Source: Bacillus sp. (in: firmicutes) (GTDB taxonomy: Bacteria; Bacillota; Bacilli; Bacillales; Bacillaceae). Taken from it: a stretch of 32,751 nt of DNA. The notes under the pieces are model-generated. The model did not search any database and was not told the origin of the DNA. It saw nothing but the letters and a program-made list of their open reading frames with translations. A program made the position numbers and the translations under genes. Shown one piece after another: positions 23,039 to 32,123 of the stretch. Positions within the stretch are counted from its first letter, which is position 1. The number at the start of each line of letters is the position of its first letter. Location: the NCBI GenBank assembly GCA_031180805.1, contig JAPSLL010000046.1, forward strand, positions 1 to 32,751, in the 5' to 3' direction.

Positions 23039-24442
23039 ATGGTTAATACGATTGGTGTTATCGGTCTAGGAGTTATGGGAAGTAATATCGCACTAAATAT
23101 GGCGAATCATGGTGAAAAGGTTGCAGTCTATAATTACACGAGAGATTTAACAGACAAACTCATGGAAAAAAGTGAGGCACAATCACTTCATCCATATTAT
23201 GAAGTTCAAGATTTTGTTCAATCTTTAGAGGTTCCACGTAAAATCTTTGTCATGGTTACTGCCGGAAAAGCAATTGATTCTGTTATTAGCTCTGTCGTTC
23301 CGTTCCTTGAGGAAGGGGATGTCATTATGGATGGCGGTAACTCCCACTATAAAGATACCGAGCGTCGCTATGATGAATTAAAAGCTAAAGGAATCGGCTA
23401 TTTAGGCATCGGAATTTCTGGTGGTGAGGTCGGTGCATTAACTGGACCTTCCATTATGCCTGGCGGAGATAAAGACGTTTACGATAAAGTAGCACCTATT
23501 CTAACAAAAATCGCTGCACAAGTTGATGGAGATCCTTGCTGTGTTTATATCGGTCCAAAGGGTGCTGGTCATTTTGTAAAAATGGTACATAACGGAATTG
23601 AATATGCTGATATGCAATTAATTGCTGAAGCATACACATTTTTACGAAACAGACTACATTTACAGGTTGATGAAATTGCTGAAATTTTTGAAACATGGAA
23701 TAAAGGTGAGCTTAAGAGCTATTTAATCGAAATTACAGCTGAAATTTTAAGAAAAAAGGATGAATTAACTGGCCTTCCATTAATTGATGTCATCCTTGAT
23801 AAAACTGGTCAAAAAGGAACAGGAAAATGGACAAGCATGCAGGCGATTGATAATGGTATTCCTTCTTCCATCATTACAGAATCGTTATTCGCTCGCTATA
23901 TTTCTTCTTTAAAAGAAGAACGTGTTCAAGCAGAAGACGTTTTATCAGGTCCAGATGCAGAGCTGCAGGAGCTTGATAAGGAGCAATGGATTGAATATAT
24001 TCGCCAAGCATTATATATGGGAAAAGTTTGCGCCTACACTCAAGGCTTTGCCCAATATAAAATGAGCTCTGACCTATATAACTGGAATTTACCATTAAAG
24101 GATATCGCTCTTATCTTCCGTGGTGGCTGTATCATTCGTGCAGACTTTTTGAATGTTATTAGCCAATCATTCAGTAAGCAAGATAATTTAACGAATTTGC
24201 TTCTTGCTCCATTCTTTGCTGAAAAGGTTAAGGAATACCAAAGCGGATTACGTAAGGTTGTTAGTGATGGAGTTCTTTCTGGCATCTCGTTCCCATGCTT
24301 TAGCTCTTCACTTACTTACTATGACAGCTATCGCAATGGTCGCTCAAATGCTAGTCTGCTTCAGGCTCAACGCGATTACTTCGGCGCTCATACTTATGAG
24401 AGAATTGACCGTGAAGGTATTTTCCATACAAACTGGCAATAA
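23039..24442 (+). CDS. gntZ: 6-phosphogluconate dehydrogenase, decarboxylating
   Basis: This cytoplasmic enzyme converts 6-phosphogluconate to ribulose 5-phosphate and CO2 with NAD(P)+. It has 467 residues, the standard length. The nucleotide-binding GLGVMGSNIALNMA is at about 9-22, MDGGNSHYKDTERR is the substrate loop, and ISGGEVGALTGPSIMPGG is diagnostic. GAGHFVKMVHNGIEYADMQ carries the catalytic Lys and Asn, and the C-terminal tail HTNW completes the partner's active site. GAGAAAGGGAG lies before the ATG. It is last in the gluconate operon, as gntZ in Bacillus subtilis. The symbol follows gene order; gnd is the general name. Confidence 0.95.
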   Translation: MVNTIGVIGLGVMGSNIALNMANHGEKVAVYNYTRDLTDKLMEKSEAQSLHPYYEVQDFVQSLEVPRKIFVMVTAGKAIDSVISSVVPFLEEGDVIMDGGNSHYKDTERRYDELKAKGIGYLGIGISGGEVGALTGPSIMPGGDKDVYDKVAPILTKIAAQVDGDPCCVYIGPKGAGHFVKMVHNGIEYADMQLIAEAYTFLRNRLHLQVDEIAEIFETWNKGELKSYLIEITAEILRKKDELTGLPLIDVILDKTGQKGTGKWTSMQAIDNGIPSSIITESLFARYISSLKEERVQAEDVLSGPDAELQELDKEQWIEYIRQALYMGKVCAYTQGFAQYKMSSDLYNWNLPLKDIALIFRGGCIIRADFLNVISQSFSKQDNLTNLLLAPFFAEKVKEYQSGLRKVVSDGVLSGISFPCFSSSLTYYDSYRNGRSNASLLQAQRDYFGAHTYERIDREGIFHTNWQ

Positions 24443-24452
24443 GAAGCTTGAT

Positions 24453-24500
24453 AAAAAAGCTCTTATGAAGTGTTTAAGCTTCATAAGAGCTTTTCTTTTT
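24453..24500. terminator. Bidirectional terminator between the gnt operon and the laccase gene
   Basis: A perfect 16-bp stem (24455-24470 with 24479-24494) is flanked by T-runs on both strands: CTTTTT follows on the plus strand and TTATC after a T-run on the minus strand. It serves both convergent genes. Confidence 0.92.
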
Positions 24501-24520
24501 ATGTTTGCTAGCGGCAACAA

Positions 24521-26050
24521 TTAATCGATTATAAGATATGGCCGCATCATATCATAATCCTCATGCTCAAGAACGTGGCAATGCCACACATATTGACCTG
24601 AATAAGGATCAAAATGGACAATAACACGAGTTACTTCACCAGAATGTGCAGCAACTGTATCCTTATATCCCCGTTCATTAAGTTCCGGAGGTCGCGCTGG
24701 TCCTGTATATTTGATTACTCCGGTTTCATTATAATGCGCCAAATCAAATGGTCTCCGATCTAAAATTTGAAATTGAATTAAATGGAGATGTATCGGATGA
24801 GTAAAGCCCATGATATTAATAAATGACCATATTTCTGTCGTGCCTAAACCTGGCTTCTCTGTAACTGGATCCGCCCATTTTTTCCCGTTAAGCAATGGAA
24901 GTGGACGACCATATTCATCCGTTGTACCAGTTAGCTTTAAATTCCGATGTGCAGTAATTCGATTTCCCTTAAGTGAAGGGATGTAAGATAAACGCTTTGG
25001 AATGTTGCTAACACCCTCTTCTGAAAGAGGTAGACTAACTCTAAATTTCATGACATCAAATGTTTCATCCTCTGGATCTGGATTTGGACCTAAATCATTC
25101 TTCAAAATAATCTCTTCACCAGCATAATTTGAAAAATCAATTAGTAAATCAACTCGTTCCGCTGGCTCTAGTACGAGCCTATCAAGCTTCACTGGCTTGC
25201 GTAATAACCCTCCATCTGTTCCGATTTGAAAAAAGGATTGGCCTGAATCAAGGTATAATTGATAGGAACGACCATTCGATGCATTTAATAGGCGGAATCG
25301 GTATAACCGTGGTTCAACCTCAAGATAAGGCCATACCTTCCCATTTACTAAAAGCGTATCTCCTTGAAAAAACGGAACAATCGATGGATTTGGCAAATTT
25401 TCCGAGGCATTATCAGGCTGTTCAGGATAGAGCAAAGACCCATCATCATGAAAGGAACGATCTAATAGAATGAGAGGGATTTCATACTCCCCTTTTGGAA
25501 GCTTCAAGCTTTCCTCCCTTTTATCACGTAAAATATACATCCCAACAAGACCTGCATACACGTTAAGCCTAGTCATCCCCATAGCATGATCATGGTACCA
25601 TAACGTAGCTCCACGCTGATGATTTGGATAATGGTAAATCTCCCTTTTGAAAAACGGACCTACATGTTGAAAATCCTTTGTAAACCAAGCTTCTGGATAG
25701 CCGTCACTATCCGGCTCCGTCTCCATGCCATGTAAATGTGTCACCGTTCGAACTTCCGCATCGTGCCCGTCATGAAAAATAGAATGATCAACCGGGAGGA
25801 AATGGTTATCTGGAAGCTGATTTATCCATTTCACATCAACTGGCTCCCCTTGTTTAACATCAAACAGCGGACCTGGGAACTGTCGATTATACCCCCATAG
25901 CTTAGTCTCTTCCAAATCTCTATGCAGCTTTTGTGTAAACTCCTCCATAGTCACTTCATAATATGCTGTATGATTATCCTTATTAAGAGGAGTAGCTACC
26001 GACATTTTAGGAAGCATATCAACAAATTTTTCAAGTTTTCTTGTCATCAT
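24521..26050 (-). CDS. cotA: CotA-type spore-coat multicopper oxidase (laccase)
   Basis: This copper oxidase of 509 residues oxidises phenols or bilirubin-like compounds with oxygen; in Bacillus subtilis it is an outer spore-coat protein making the brown pigment. It has no signal peptide, as expected for a coat protein made in the mother cell. Three cupredoxin domains carry the copper ligands: HLH (105-107), WYHDH (about 151-155), HPIHLHL (about 415-421) and the C-terminal HCHVLEHEDYDMM, with Cys491, His496 and axial Met501. Sequence similarity to CotA is high along the whole length, including LWGYN, FPGP and DSDGYPEAW. The start is ATG 26048-26050 with GGAG six bases upstream. No convincing SigK promoter was found. 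Confidence 0.93.
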   Translation of the reverse strand: MMTRKLEKFVDMLPKMSVATPLNKDNHTAYYEVTMEEFTQKLHRDLEETKLWGYNRQFPGPLFDVKQGEPVDVKWINQLPDNHFLPVDHSIFHDGHDAEVRTVTHLHGMETEPDSDGYPEAWFTKDFQHVGPFFKREIYHYPNHQRGATLWYHDHAMGMTRLNVYAGLVGMYILRDKREESLKLPKGEYEIPLILLDRSFHDDGSLLYPEQPDNASENLPNPSIVPFFQGDTLLVNGKVWPYLEVEPRLYRFRLLNASNGRSYQLYLDSGQSFFQIGTDGGLLRKPVKLDRLVLEPAERVDLLIDFSNYAGEEIILKNDLGPNPDPEDETFDVMKFRVSLPLSEEGVSNIPKRLSYIPSLKGNRITAHRNLKLTGTTDEYGRPLPLLNGKKWADPVTEKPGLGTTEIWSFINIMGFTHPIHLHLIQFQILDRRPFDLAHYNETGVIKYTGPARPPELNERGYKDTVAAHSGEVTRVIVHFDPYSGQYVWHCHVLEHEDYDMMRPYLIID

Positions 26051-26181
26051 ATTCAACTCCACTCCATTATGATCTATATAGTAGATGACAAAAACACCCA
26101 TTTGTAGATAGGCTATTTCACTAAAAACACTTTATCGTAACGGCGAGAAATTACGTCATTCTGTTCGAGATGTATATTATC

Positions 26182-27120
26182 TTATAAACTGATAATCATC
26201 TCGTTCTTTTCTAATTGAATTTTCTTTAATTCTCCTTCCTTTTGGTCAATTTGGTTCGATAACTTTATTAAAATTTGATTTACTTTTTCATAATGCTCTC
26301 TTGTTTGTTTTAGTGATTTAGTAATCTTCCCTTGAACCATATAATCAGTGATAAATCCATCAAAGAAGAAATCAGCAAACTTTAGCATCTCTGATATATT
26401 CACTTCCACTTGAACAGCTTCTTTGACATCTAATAGTTCCTTTTGGAATTGGCGCATTCTTGTTTGAGCTTCATGTAAATCCTTTTCAGCTTGATCGATA
26501 TGCTGATGCTTTACAAAACCTGATATTGTCCCCCCGCCGAACATATCCAAAGCTCCCCAATTTTCTGCGTTTTCCAGCGATGTAATTGCTTGGTCAAGAG
26601 AGTGCTTAACCCGCTCTCCAGCGATTTTTGCTTCTTTAAGCTCTGCTATGTATGCTTTTAAATTACCTTCCTTTTCACTTAATTCGAACACATCATTCGC
26701 ATAAGACGATGAACTCTCTTTAATAAGAGTTTCTTTTTGCAGCAGTAACTGTTGATACTCGTATTCCGTATTTTTTAAATGGAATAGCTTCTGCTTGAGC
26801 TTTTGTATTGCTTCTTCAATTTCCATTTTCGATTTTGCCGCCTCTTCAAGCTTATGCTGGGCAGCGATCAAATCCTGTTTTTCCTTTGATAATTTATCAT
26901 GCTTCCTCCCAGATAATGTTGCAAATAAGTTCGTTAAACTAAAGCCTTCTAGCTTCTCAACATCTACCTGCTCTGCTTCAAATTGGATCCTAAGCTCTGA
27001 TAATCGTTCATCAAGTATTTCTGCTTCCTTATAATAATCTGCTAGTTGGAGCTCATACTTCTCTTTTTTCCGTAAATCCCCTCGAATTTCAACTAGCCTT
27101 TCATTTATTTCTGTGAACAT
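26182..27120 (-). CDS. Coiled-coil protein of unknown function
   Basis: This soluble, highly charged protein of 312 residues is nearly all predicted helix. Long coiled-coil segments (about 10-55, 75-145, 205-235 and 275-310) flank a short non-coil centre, WGALDMFGGGTISGFVKHQ, whose glycine-rich part is likely a membrane-facing or hinge element. An earlier GFSLTNLFATLSGRKHDKL segment breaks the coil as well. No signal peptide or membrane helix is present. The ATG has AGGAGGG seven bases upstream. It is transcribed alone, upstream of and in the same direction as cotA, with 131 bases between the two genes. I do not recognise the family and assign no function. Confidence 0.8.
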   Translation of the reverse strand: MFTEINERLVEIRGDLRKKEKYELQLADYYKEAEILDERLSELRIQFEAEQVDVEKLEGFSLTNLFATLSGRKHDKLSKEKQDLIAAQHKLEEAAKSKMEIEEAIQKLKQKLFHLKNTEYEYQQLLLQKETLIKESSSSYANDVFELSEKEGNLKAYIAELKEAKIAGERVKHSLDQAITSLENAENWGALDMFGGGTISGFVKHQHIDQAEKDLHEAQTRMRQFQKELLDVKEAVQVEVNISEMLKFADFFFDGFITDYMVQGKITKSLKQTREHYEKVNQILIKLSNQIDQKEGELKKIQLEKNEMIISL

Positions 27121-27251
27121 GGAGATCCCTCCTATTAGTACTAGTAATTAATACGCAAATAGAGAAAAAAGGTTTCATTAAACATCAGCCTTATTTCCTA
27201 TCAAACTGCTACTCTAAATAATTTCTTTATTAAGCATTTCACAATTTCATA

Positions 27252-27280
27252 TTGTGTAAGTTTTTCCAATAGGTTATCAT
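27252..27280 (+). promoter_or_regulatory. Promoter of the siderophore uptake operon
   Basis: TTGTGT (27252-27257) and TATCAT (27275-27280) are spaced by 17 bases, and the -10 overlaps the Fur box. A transcript starting near 27287 would have a leader of about 100 bases before the lipoprotein gene. Confidence 0.6.
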
Positions 27281-27295
27281 TGATAATGATTATCG
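27274..27295. promoter_or_regulatory. Fur box (two overlapping 7-1-7-type motifs)
   Basis: TGATAATGATTATCG (27281-27295) matches TGATAATNATTATCA at 14 of 15 positions, and TTATCATTGATAA (27274-27286) overlaps it as a second palindrome. The location over the -10 fits repression by Fur with iron as corepressor. Confidence 0.9.
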
Positions 27296-27389
27296 ATATC
27301 ACTTAGAAAATTACTTCTTATATTTCGTTACCAACTAGTTGGAACTAAACAATCAAAAAAATAAAATCTTTATACGATGGAGGATAAAA

Positions 27390-28376
27390 ATGAAAGGTAA
27401 AAAATATTGGCTTTTAGGTGGAACAGCATTACTAGCAATTAGCTTATCAGCATGTAGTGATAACAAGGAGACAACTTCTACGACAGCAAAGGAGGATGTA
27501 ACAACAGAAAAGGAAACGAAAGAAGGTCAAGCTACTGAACAGACGATTTCCTACTTAGGAGAAAATTATACGCTACCAGCGGAGGTCAATAATATTGTCG
27601 CTGCTAGTCTTGAATCAATGGAGGATGCAGCAATTTTAGGGGTAAAACCAGTCGGTGTACTAGCGATTGCCAACGAAATTCCTACATATCTAGCAAATGA
27701 GTTAGAAGGTGCAGAGTTAATCGGAGATAAATTCGCTCCAAATAACGAGGCAATCCTTGCATTAAAACCAGACGTCATTCTCGGTTCATCAAAGTTTCAG
27801 GAGGAAGTTGTAACTCAATTAAATAAAATTCAAACGATGATCCCTTACTCTCATATTTCATCAAATTGGAAGGACAATTTAAAGCTATTAGGACAGCTTT
27901 CTGGAAAGGAATCTAAGGCTGATAGCATCATTGCTGATTATGAGAAAAAGGCAGCTGAGGCAAAGGCAAAAATAGAAGGCTCAATAAAGGATAAGCAAAT
28001 CCTTATTATTCGCGTACGTCAAGGAATTATGAACGTATATCCTGCAAATGTTTATTTAAATCCAGTACTATATGAAGATTTAGGTGTACAAATTCCAGAG
28101 GTTATTAGCAACACAAAGGCACAGTCAGAGATTTCATTAGAGGCTTTAGCAGAGGTCAATCCAGATTATATCTTTTTACAATTTGAAACAAGTGAAAACA
28201 GTGAAAATCCAACTGCACTTGATGAATTAATGGAAAATCCAATTTTCCAAAGTATTGAGGCAGCTAAAAATGACCATGTTTTCGTAAATGTCGTTGATCC
28301 GTTAGCACAAGGCGGAACTGCTTGGTCAAAAGTTAAATTTTTAGATGCTGCCATTGAAAGCCTCTCAAAGGAATGA
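27390..28376 (+). CDS. feuA: Siderophore-binding lipoprotein (FeuA-like)
   Basis: This extracytoplasmic binding protein is anchored by lipid at Cys22 (lipobox LSAC) and delivers ferric catecholate siderophore to the two permeases. It has 328 residues with two lobes. Family-typical segments are AASLESMEDAAILGVKPVGV, PDVILGSSKF, YSHISSNWKDNLKLLGQLSGKE and VDPLAQGGTAWSKVKFLDAA, the last few being close to FeuA of Bacillus subtilis (bacillibactin/enterobactin). The ATG at 27390-27392 has GGAGGAT nearby. A Fur box lies upstream. The operon has no ATPase gene, so a distant YusV-like protein must power it. YfiY-type specificity is less likely. Confidence 0.92.
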   Translation: MKGKKYWLLGGTALLAISLSACSDNKETTSTTAKEDVTTEKETKEGQATEQTISYLGENYTLPAEVNNIVAASLESMEDAAILGVKPVGVLAIANEIPTYLANELEGAELIGDKFAPNNEAILALKPDVILGSSKFQEEVVTQLNKIQTMIPYSHISSNWKDNLKLLGQLSGKESKADSIIADYEKKAAEAKAKIEGSIKDKQILIIRVRQGIMNVYPANVYLNPVLYEDLGVQIPEVISNTKAQSEISLEALAEVNPDYIFLQFETSENSENPTALDELMENPIFQSIEAAKNDHVFVNVVDPLAQGGTAWSKVKFLDAAIESLSKE

Positions 28377-28390
28377 CGAAGGTGTGAAGA

Positions 28391-29404
28391 ATGGTCATGA
28401 CGAAAAACAATTGGCTCGCAACGATGATTCTCGTCATTTCTCCATTATTCATTGTTTTAGCGATTATCGTTTCTATCTCATATGGTGCAAAGGAGATTTC
28501 TCCTTTCACTATTTGGGAGGCGCTGACACAATTCAATGGAAATAATGTCGATCATAATATCATTACAACAGCCCGATTACCTCGTGTAATCGCCGCTTTA
28601 TTAGTAGGGGCATTTTTAGCGGTTTCCGGTGCAGTTATGCAAGGCATGACGCGAAATTACCTTGCCTCTCCTTCAATTATGGGAGTAAATGACGGCTCTG
28701 CCTTTGTTATTACTTTGGCAACCGTCTTTATCCCCGGGCTTTCAAATATGCAGATGATTTTATTATCAATGGTAGGCTCTGCAATAGGTGCAGGCTTAGT
28801 TTTCGGCTTTGGCTCCCTTGTAAAAAACGGGCTCTCACCTGTCCGCCTCGCCATTATTGGAACGGTAATTGGGACCTTTTTAAGCAGCATTGCTCAAGCG
28901 ATCGCTATGTATTTCCAAGTTTCTCAAACGATTACTGTTTGGTATAATGCAAAGCTTCAAACAGTAAATCCAGATTTATTGCTCGTGTCAATTCCTTTTG
29001 GGATAGTCGGTCTTCTTCTCGCTTTAGTTATAGCAAAATCAGTTACGATTGCTTCATTAGGAGAAGATGTTGCTGTCGGGTTAGGCTTGCGAACAAAATG
29101 GGTGAAAGCAATTAGCATTTTCTCTGTCATTTGTCTGACCGGGACAGCTGTTGCATTAGTTGGGAAAATTGCCTTTGTCGGACTTGTGATCCCTCATATT
29201 ACCCGCCTTATTGTTGGCGTTGATTATCGCTTAATCATCCCATGCTCAGCTGTGATTGGCGCAGTTTTCCTAGCGTTTTGTGACGTATTTAGCCGATTCA
29301 TTAATTATCCTTTTGAAACTCCGGTCGGTGTTGTAACTGCGATGATTGGCATTCCCTTCTTTCTTTATTTAATAAAGACAAAAGGAGGAGGACGCCATGG
29401 GTAA
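28391..29404 (+). CDS. feuB: Siderophore ABC transporter permease (FeuB-like)
   Basis: This FecCD-family inner-membrane permease has 337 residues and about nine to ten helices. Signatures ARLPRVIAALLVGAFLAVSG, MQGMTRNYLASPSIMGVNDG and IAFVGLVIPHITRLIVGVDY are present, the last containing the coupling helix that docks onto the ATPase. It closely resembles FeuB, including SRFINYPFETP and the ending FFLYLIKTKGG. The start ATG 28391-28393 has AAGGTG six bases away. It lies 14 bases after the lipoprotein gene and overlaps the next gene by eight bases. Confidence 0.93.
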   Translation: MVMTKNNWLATMILVISPLFIVLAIIVSISYGAKEISPFTIWEALTQFNGNNVDHNIITTARLPRVIAALLVGAFLAVSGAVMQGMTRNYLASPSIMGVNDGSAFVITLATVFIPGLSNMQMILLSMVGSAIGAGLVFGFGSLVKNGLSPVRLAIIGTVIGTFLSSIAQAIAMYFQVSQTITVWYNAKLQTVNPDLLLVSIPFGIVGLLLALVIAKSVTIASLGEDVAVGLGLRTKWVKAISIFSVICLTGTAVALVGKIAFVGLVIPHITRLIVGVDYRLIIPCSAVIGAVFLAFCDVFSRFINYPFETPVGVVTAMIGIPFFLYLIKTKGGGRHG

Positions 29405-30428
29405 GCAAACGCTTGGTAGGTTTATCATTACAATGCTCGTTTTTTTAGGATTTACCTTTATCGCCTTTTATTTTCATTTAACAAATGGTGCTTTTGATAT
29501 GTCTGTTGCCGACGTTATCAAAACAATCCTTCACATTGATACAAATGAACATCACCAATTAGTAATTTTTGAATTTCGCTTACCGCGAATTATCATTGCT
29601 GCAATAGTTGGAATAGGCTTAGGAATTGCCGGAACTGTCATTCAAGGAATTACACGAAATGGCTTGGCCGATCCTGGAATATTAGGCATTAATGCAGGTG
29701 CTAGCGCTTCAATTGTTTTGTTTATGTTTTTCTTTCAATTCGCTTATACAAACATGAGTGAAAACAATTGGACATCGATCTTGATGATGCCTCTTTTCGG
29801 CTTTGTTGGCGGTTCTCTTGCTGCACTAATCATCTTTCTTTTCGCAATGCGTCGAGGCGTTCTAGATATGCAAAGGCTCATTCTTACAGGAATAGCAATT
29901 AGCAGCGGCTTTAGTGCAGTTACTCTTTATCTATCATTAAAAATGAATGAAAAGGATTACGAAATGGCTGCTGTTTGGATATCTGGAAGCATCTATCATG
30001 CGAATTGGACCTTTATCATTGCCATTCTCCCTTGGATTATCCTATTAGGATCAATCATTATCAGAAAAAGCTATTTACTCAATTACTTTCAATTAGAAGA
30101 AACAAGTGTAAGAAGCTTAGGGATTTCGGTAAATAAAGAAAGGTCGATCCTCTTACTATGCAGCATTGGCATTGTAAGTGCATGTGTCTCTGTTTCAGGT
30201 GGAATCGGATTTATCGGTTTAATCGCCCCACATATTGCGAGAGGATTAGTCGGAATTGATCATCGCTTCATTGTCCCAGCAAGTGCGATAATCGGGATGT
30301 TCTTACTCATTGTCTCAGACTTTTTTGCCAAAACATTATTTGAACCATCAGAACTCCCGGTAGGAATTGTTATTTCAATTGTCGGCATACCGTACTTTTT
30401 ATATTTATTAGCTAAGGCAACGGCCTAA
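29397..30428 (+). CDS. feuC: Siderophore ABC transporter permease (FeuC-like)
   Basis: This second FecCD-family permease has 343 residues and pairs with the FeuB-like subunit. Signatures include FRLPRIIIAAIVGIGLGIAG, IQGITRNGLADPGILGINAG and GFIGLIAPHIARGLVGIDHR. SGSIYHANWT and SVRSLGIS match FeuC-like proteins. The ATG has GGAGGAGG just upstream and overlaps the previous stop, so translation is coupled. With the FeuB-like protein it forms the channel; ATP hydrolysis must come from a protein encoded elsewhere. Confidence 0.93.
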   Translation: MGKQTLGRFIITMLVFLGFTFIAFYFHLTNGAFDMSVADVIKTILHIDTNEHHQLVIFEFRLPRIIIAAIVGIGLGIAGTVIQGITRNGLADPGILGINAGASASIVLFMFFFQFAYTNMSENNWTSILMMPLFGFVGGSLAALIIFLFAMRRGVLDMQRLILTGIAISSGFSAVTLYLSLKMNEKDYEMAAVWISGSIYHANWTFIIAILPWIILLGSIIIRKSYLLNYFQLEETSVRSLGISVNKERSILLLCSIGIVSACVSVSGGIGFIGLIAPHIARGLVGIDHRFIVPASAIIGMFLLIVSDFFAKTLFEPSELPVGIVISIVGIPYFLYLLAKATA

Positions 30429-30484
30429 AATTTACGGCTATCTATAGGAGGATAGTCTTTGCGAAAATAAGAGGTGATATTTCT

Positions 30485-31279
30485 TTGAAAACTAACGTTC
30501 AGTTAGCTCAAACAGAAGCATGGGAAATCTACTCCCAAATCATGGACTACACATATGAGATAAAGGTTTATCTTCCAGATGAGGAGCCCCCTGAAAAGGG
30601 ATTTCCGGTTTATTACCTGTTGGATGGGAATGATTATTTTCAGTTCGGACGTGACATTGTTAAGCTACAATCACGAAACACACAAAAAACAGCAATTTCT
30701 CCTGCAATCGTCATTGGTATTGGACACAAGCATCTTGAGGAAAGGGTAAAAACGCGTTTTTATGACTTTACCCCCCCTGCATCACAATATGTTTATCCTG
30801 ACCGTATAAAGGAAAAGAACTTAAATTTAGGAAAACATGGTGGAGCAGAAAAGTTTCTTACCTTTTTAGAAAGTGAATTACTGCCAGTCATTTCGAAAAC
30901 CTATCACATCAATAGTGAAAAACAAGCATTGTTTGGCCATTCACTAGGTGGCTTATTCGTACTTTGGACGCTATTTACACGACCAGATCTTTTTCAAGTT
31001 TATTTGGCCTCTAGCCCTTCAACATGGTGGAATGATTACGAAATCCGAAAGTATGCAGAGAAATTCTGTGAAATGAAAATAAACGTTGATCGTAAACTAT
31101 TTGTGTCAGTTGGCAGCGAGGAAATGTTTATGGTGGAAGATGCGAAACAAATCGTTTTAAACTTAAATGATCATAACATAGAAAGATTACATAAAAGCAT
31201 CTATGTGGCACAGGATGAAAATCATGCATCTGTCGTGCCAACAATTATGAGTCGGGCCTTTCGCTTTGCCGCCTTTTGA
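30485..31279 (+). CDS. ybbA: Siderophore esterase-like alpha/beta hydrolase (YbbA/Fes family)
   Basis: This cytoplasmic hydrolase of 264 residues belongs to the esterase-D/Fes-like family; in Bacillus the feu operon gene ybbA occupies the same position. It likely cleaves the imported ferri-siderophore so that iron is released. The nucleophile is Ser153 in FGHSLGGLF, and His247 in the C-terminal ENHASVVP is the probable general base. PVYYLLDGNDYF and TRPDLFQVYLASSPSTWW are typical. The start is TTG 30485-30487, with AGGTGAT six bases upstream; no better ATG exists. The gap from feuC is 56 bases. Confidence 0.88.
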   Translation: MKTNVQLAQTEAWEIYSQIMDYTYEIKVYLPDEEPPEKGFPVYYLLDGNDYFQFGRDIVKLQSRNTQKTAISPAIVIGIGHKHLEERVKTRFYDFTPPASQYVYPDRIKEKNLNLGKHGGAEKFLTFLESELLPVISKTYHINSEKQALFGHSLGGLFVLWTLFTRPDLFQVYLASSPSTWWNDYEIRKYAEKFCEMKINVDRKLFVSVGSEEMFMVEDAKQIVLNLNDHNIERLHKSIYVAQDENHASVVPTIMSRAFRFAAF

Positions 31280-31311
31280 TAATGCTATTTGATAAGAAAA
31301 GTAAGTTCTTA

Positions 31312-31391
31312 AGGGTCTGACCCCTCCAACAAACACCAGTATATAGTAATCTAACCTTCATTAGTCTATATATAGTGTTTGAGGGGTCGTA
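31312..31391. repeat. Imperfect palindromic element (MITE-like)
   Basis: Successive arms pair around a centre near 31357: GACCCCTC/GAGGGGTC (31318-31325, 31380-31387), AAACAC/GTGTTT (31330-31335, 31374-31379), TATATAG/CTATATA (31339-31345, 31365-31371) and CTAA/TTAG. It starts with GGGTC-T-GACCC, a small palindrome of its own. It lies 30 bases after the ybbA stop codon, and TTTGTTTTT follows, so it could also end that transcript. No transposase is near it. Confidence 0.6.
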
Positions 31392-31473
31392 ACCTTTGTT
31401 TTTGAGCTCACCTCTTTTTTTACAAAGCTTTATGTAGATACAATGATGTGATAATGAAATAATCATCAGTAGA

Positions 31474-32019
31474 CTAACTGTTTTGAGCTTGCATCAGTTC
31501 ATAAATTTTACGAGCAGTATTGACATTTCTTACCGTAACTTGTTTGTATATCTTTGTACCAATGATTTTTGACTTTCCGCTTTTGGTTACATTCTGCTTG
31601 TCAACTGACCATAGGATTGCACCTGGGACATATTTGACCGTGTCAATATTCGGTTTAATGACAAGATTCTCAAGGACGGATTCATCATCAATTTCATCCC
31701 ATAAAAACATGACATCACTTGACATGTCTTTGTCATTTTTCCATGTATCAGGAATAGTGTTAATTATTCCTCCGACATCATCGATACTGCGAACTACTAC
31801 TTTAATTTGCAATCCGAAATCACGCTCGATCGCCTCTTCCAAAATGACAGATAGTTCCGTTTTTGATAGGTCTTTATTTGAAAAAATAATATTACCTGTA
31901 TTGATGTATGTTACAACATCTTTCATTCCGGCTTGTTCAAACGTTTGTTTAAGCAGCTTCATGTCAATTTTATTTTTTCCACCAACATTAATCCCCCGAA
32001 GCAAAGCAACATAAACCAT
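31474..32019 (-). CDS. DUF1697 protein
   Basis: This cytoplasmic protein of 181 residues belongs to the DUF1697 family: VALLRGINVGGKNKIDMKLL at the start, then YINTGNIIFS and KPNIDTVKYVPGAILWSVDK. Family function is unknown; structures show an alpha/beta fold. The ATG at 32017-32019 was preferred because AGGTGG sits six bases before it; an ATG two codons earlier abuts that site. It stands alone on the minus strand, with 104 bases separating it from the hydrolase gene. Confidence 0.9.
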   Translation of the reverse strand: MVYVALLRGINVGGKNKIDMKLLKQTFEQAGMKDVVTYINTGNIIFSNKDLSKTELSVILEEAIERDFGLQIKVVVRSIDDVGGIINTIPDTWKNDKDMSSDVMFLWDEIDDESVLENLVIKPNIDTVKYVPGAILWSVDKQNVTKSGKSKIIGTKIYKQVTVRNVNTARKIYELMQAQNS

Positions 32020-32123
32020 ACCCATCCACCTTTCAATTTTTTACATATAAATCCATTATATTCTTAGTGATGATACTTGTCATACTCTTTCCTGTTTATT
32101 TTAGTTATTAAGGTTTCAAAAAA

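Noticed and set aside
26051-26180. SigK or GerE-type promoter for the laccase gene
   Set aside because: A CATAAT occurs close to the start codon but is too near the ribosome binding site and lacks an AC element at the right distance.
30429-30484. Three-codon micro-frame (TTG CGA AAA TAA) after a GGAGG before ybbA
   Set aside because: Too short to call; may simply be a chance ribosome binding site, though coupling cannot be excluded.
31245-31466. 73-codon minus-strand frame across the end of ybbA and the palindrome
   Set aside because: It lies over the esterase end and the palindromic element, with no domain or ribosome binding site.
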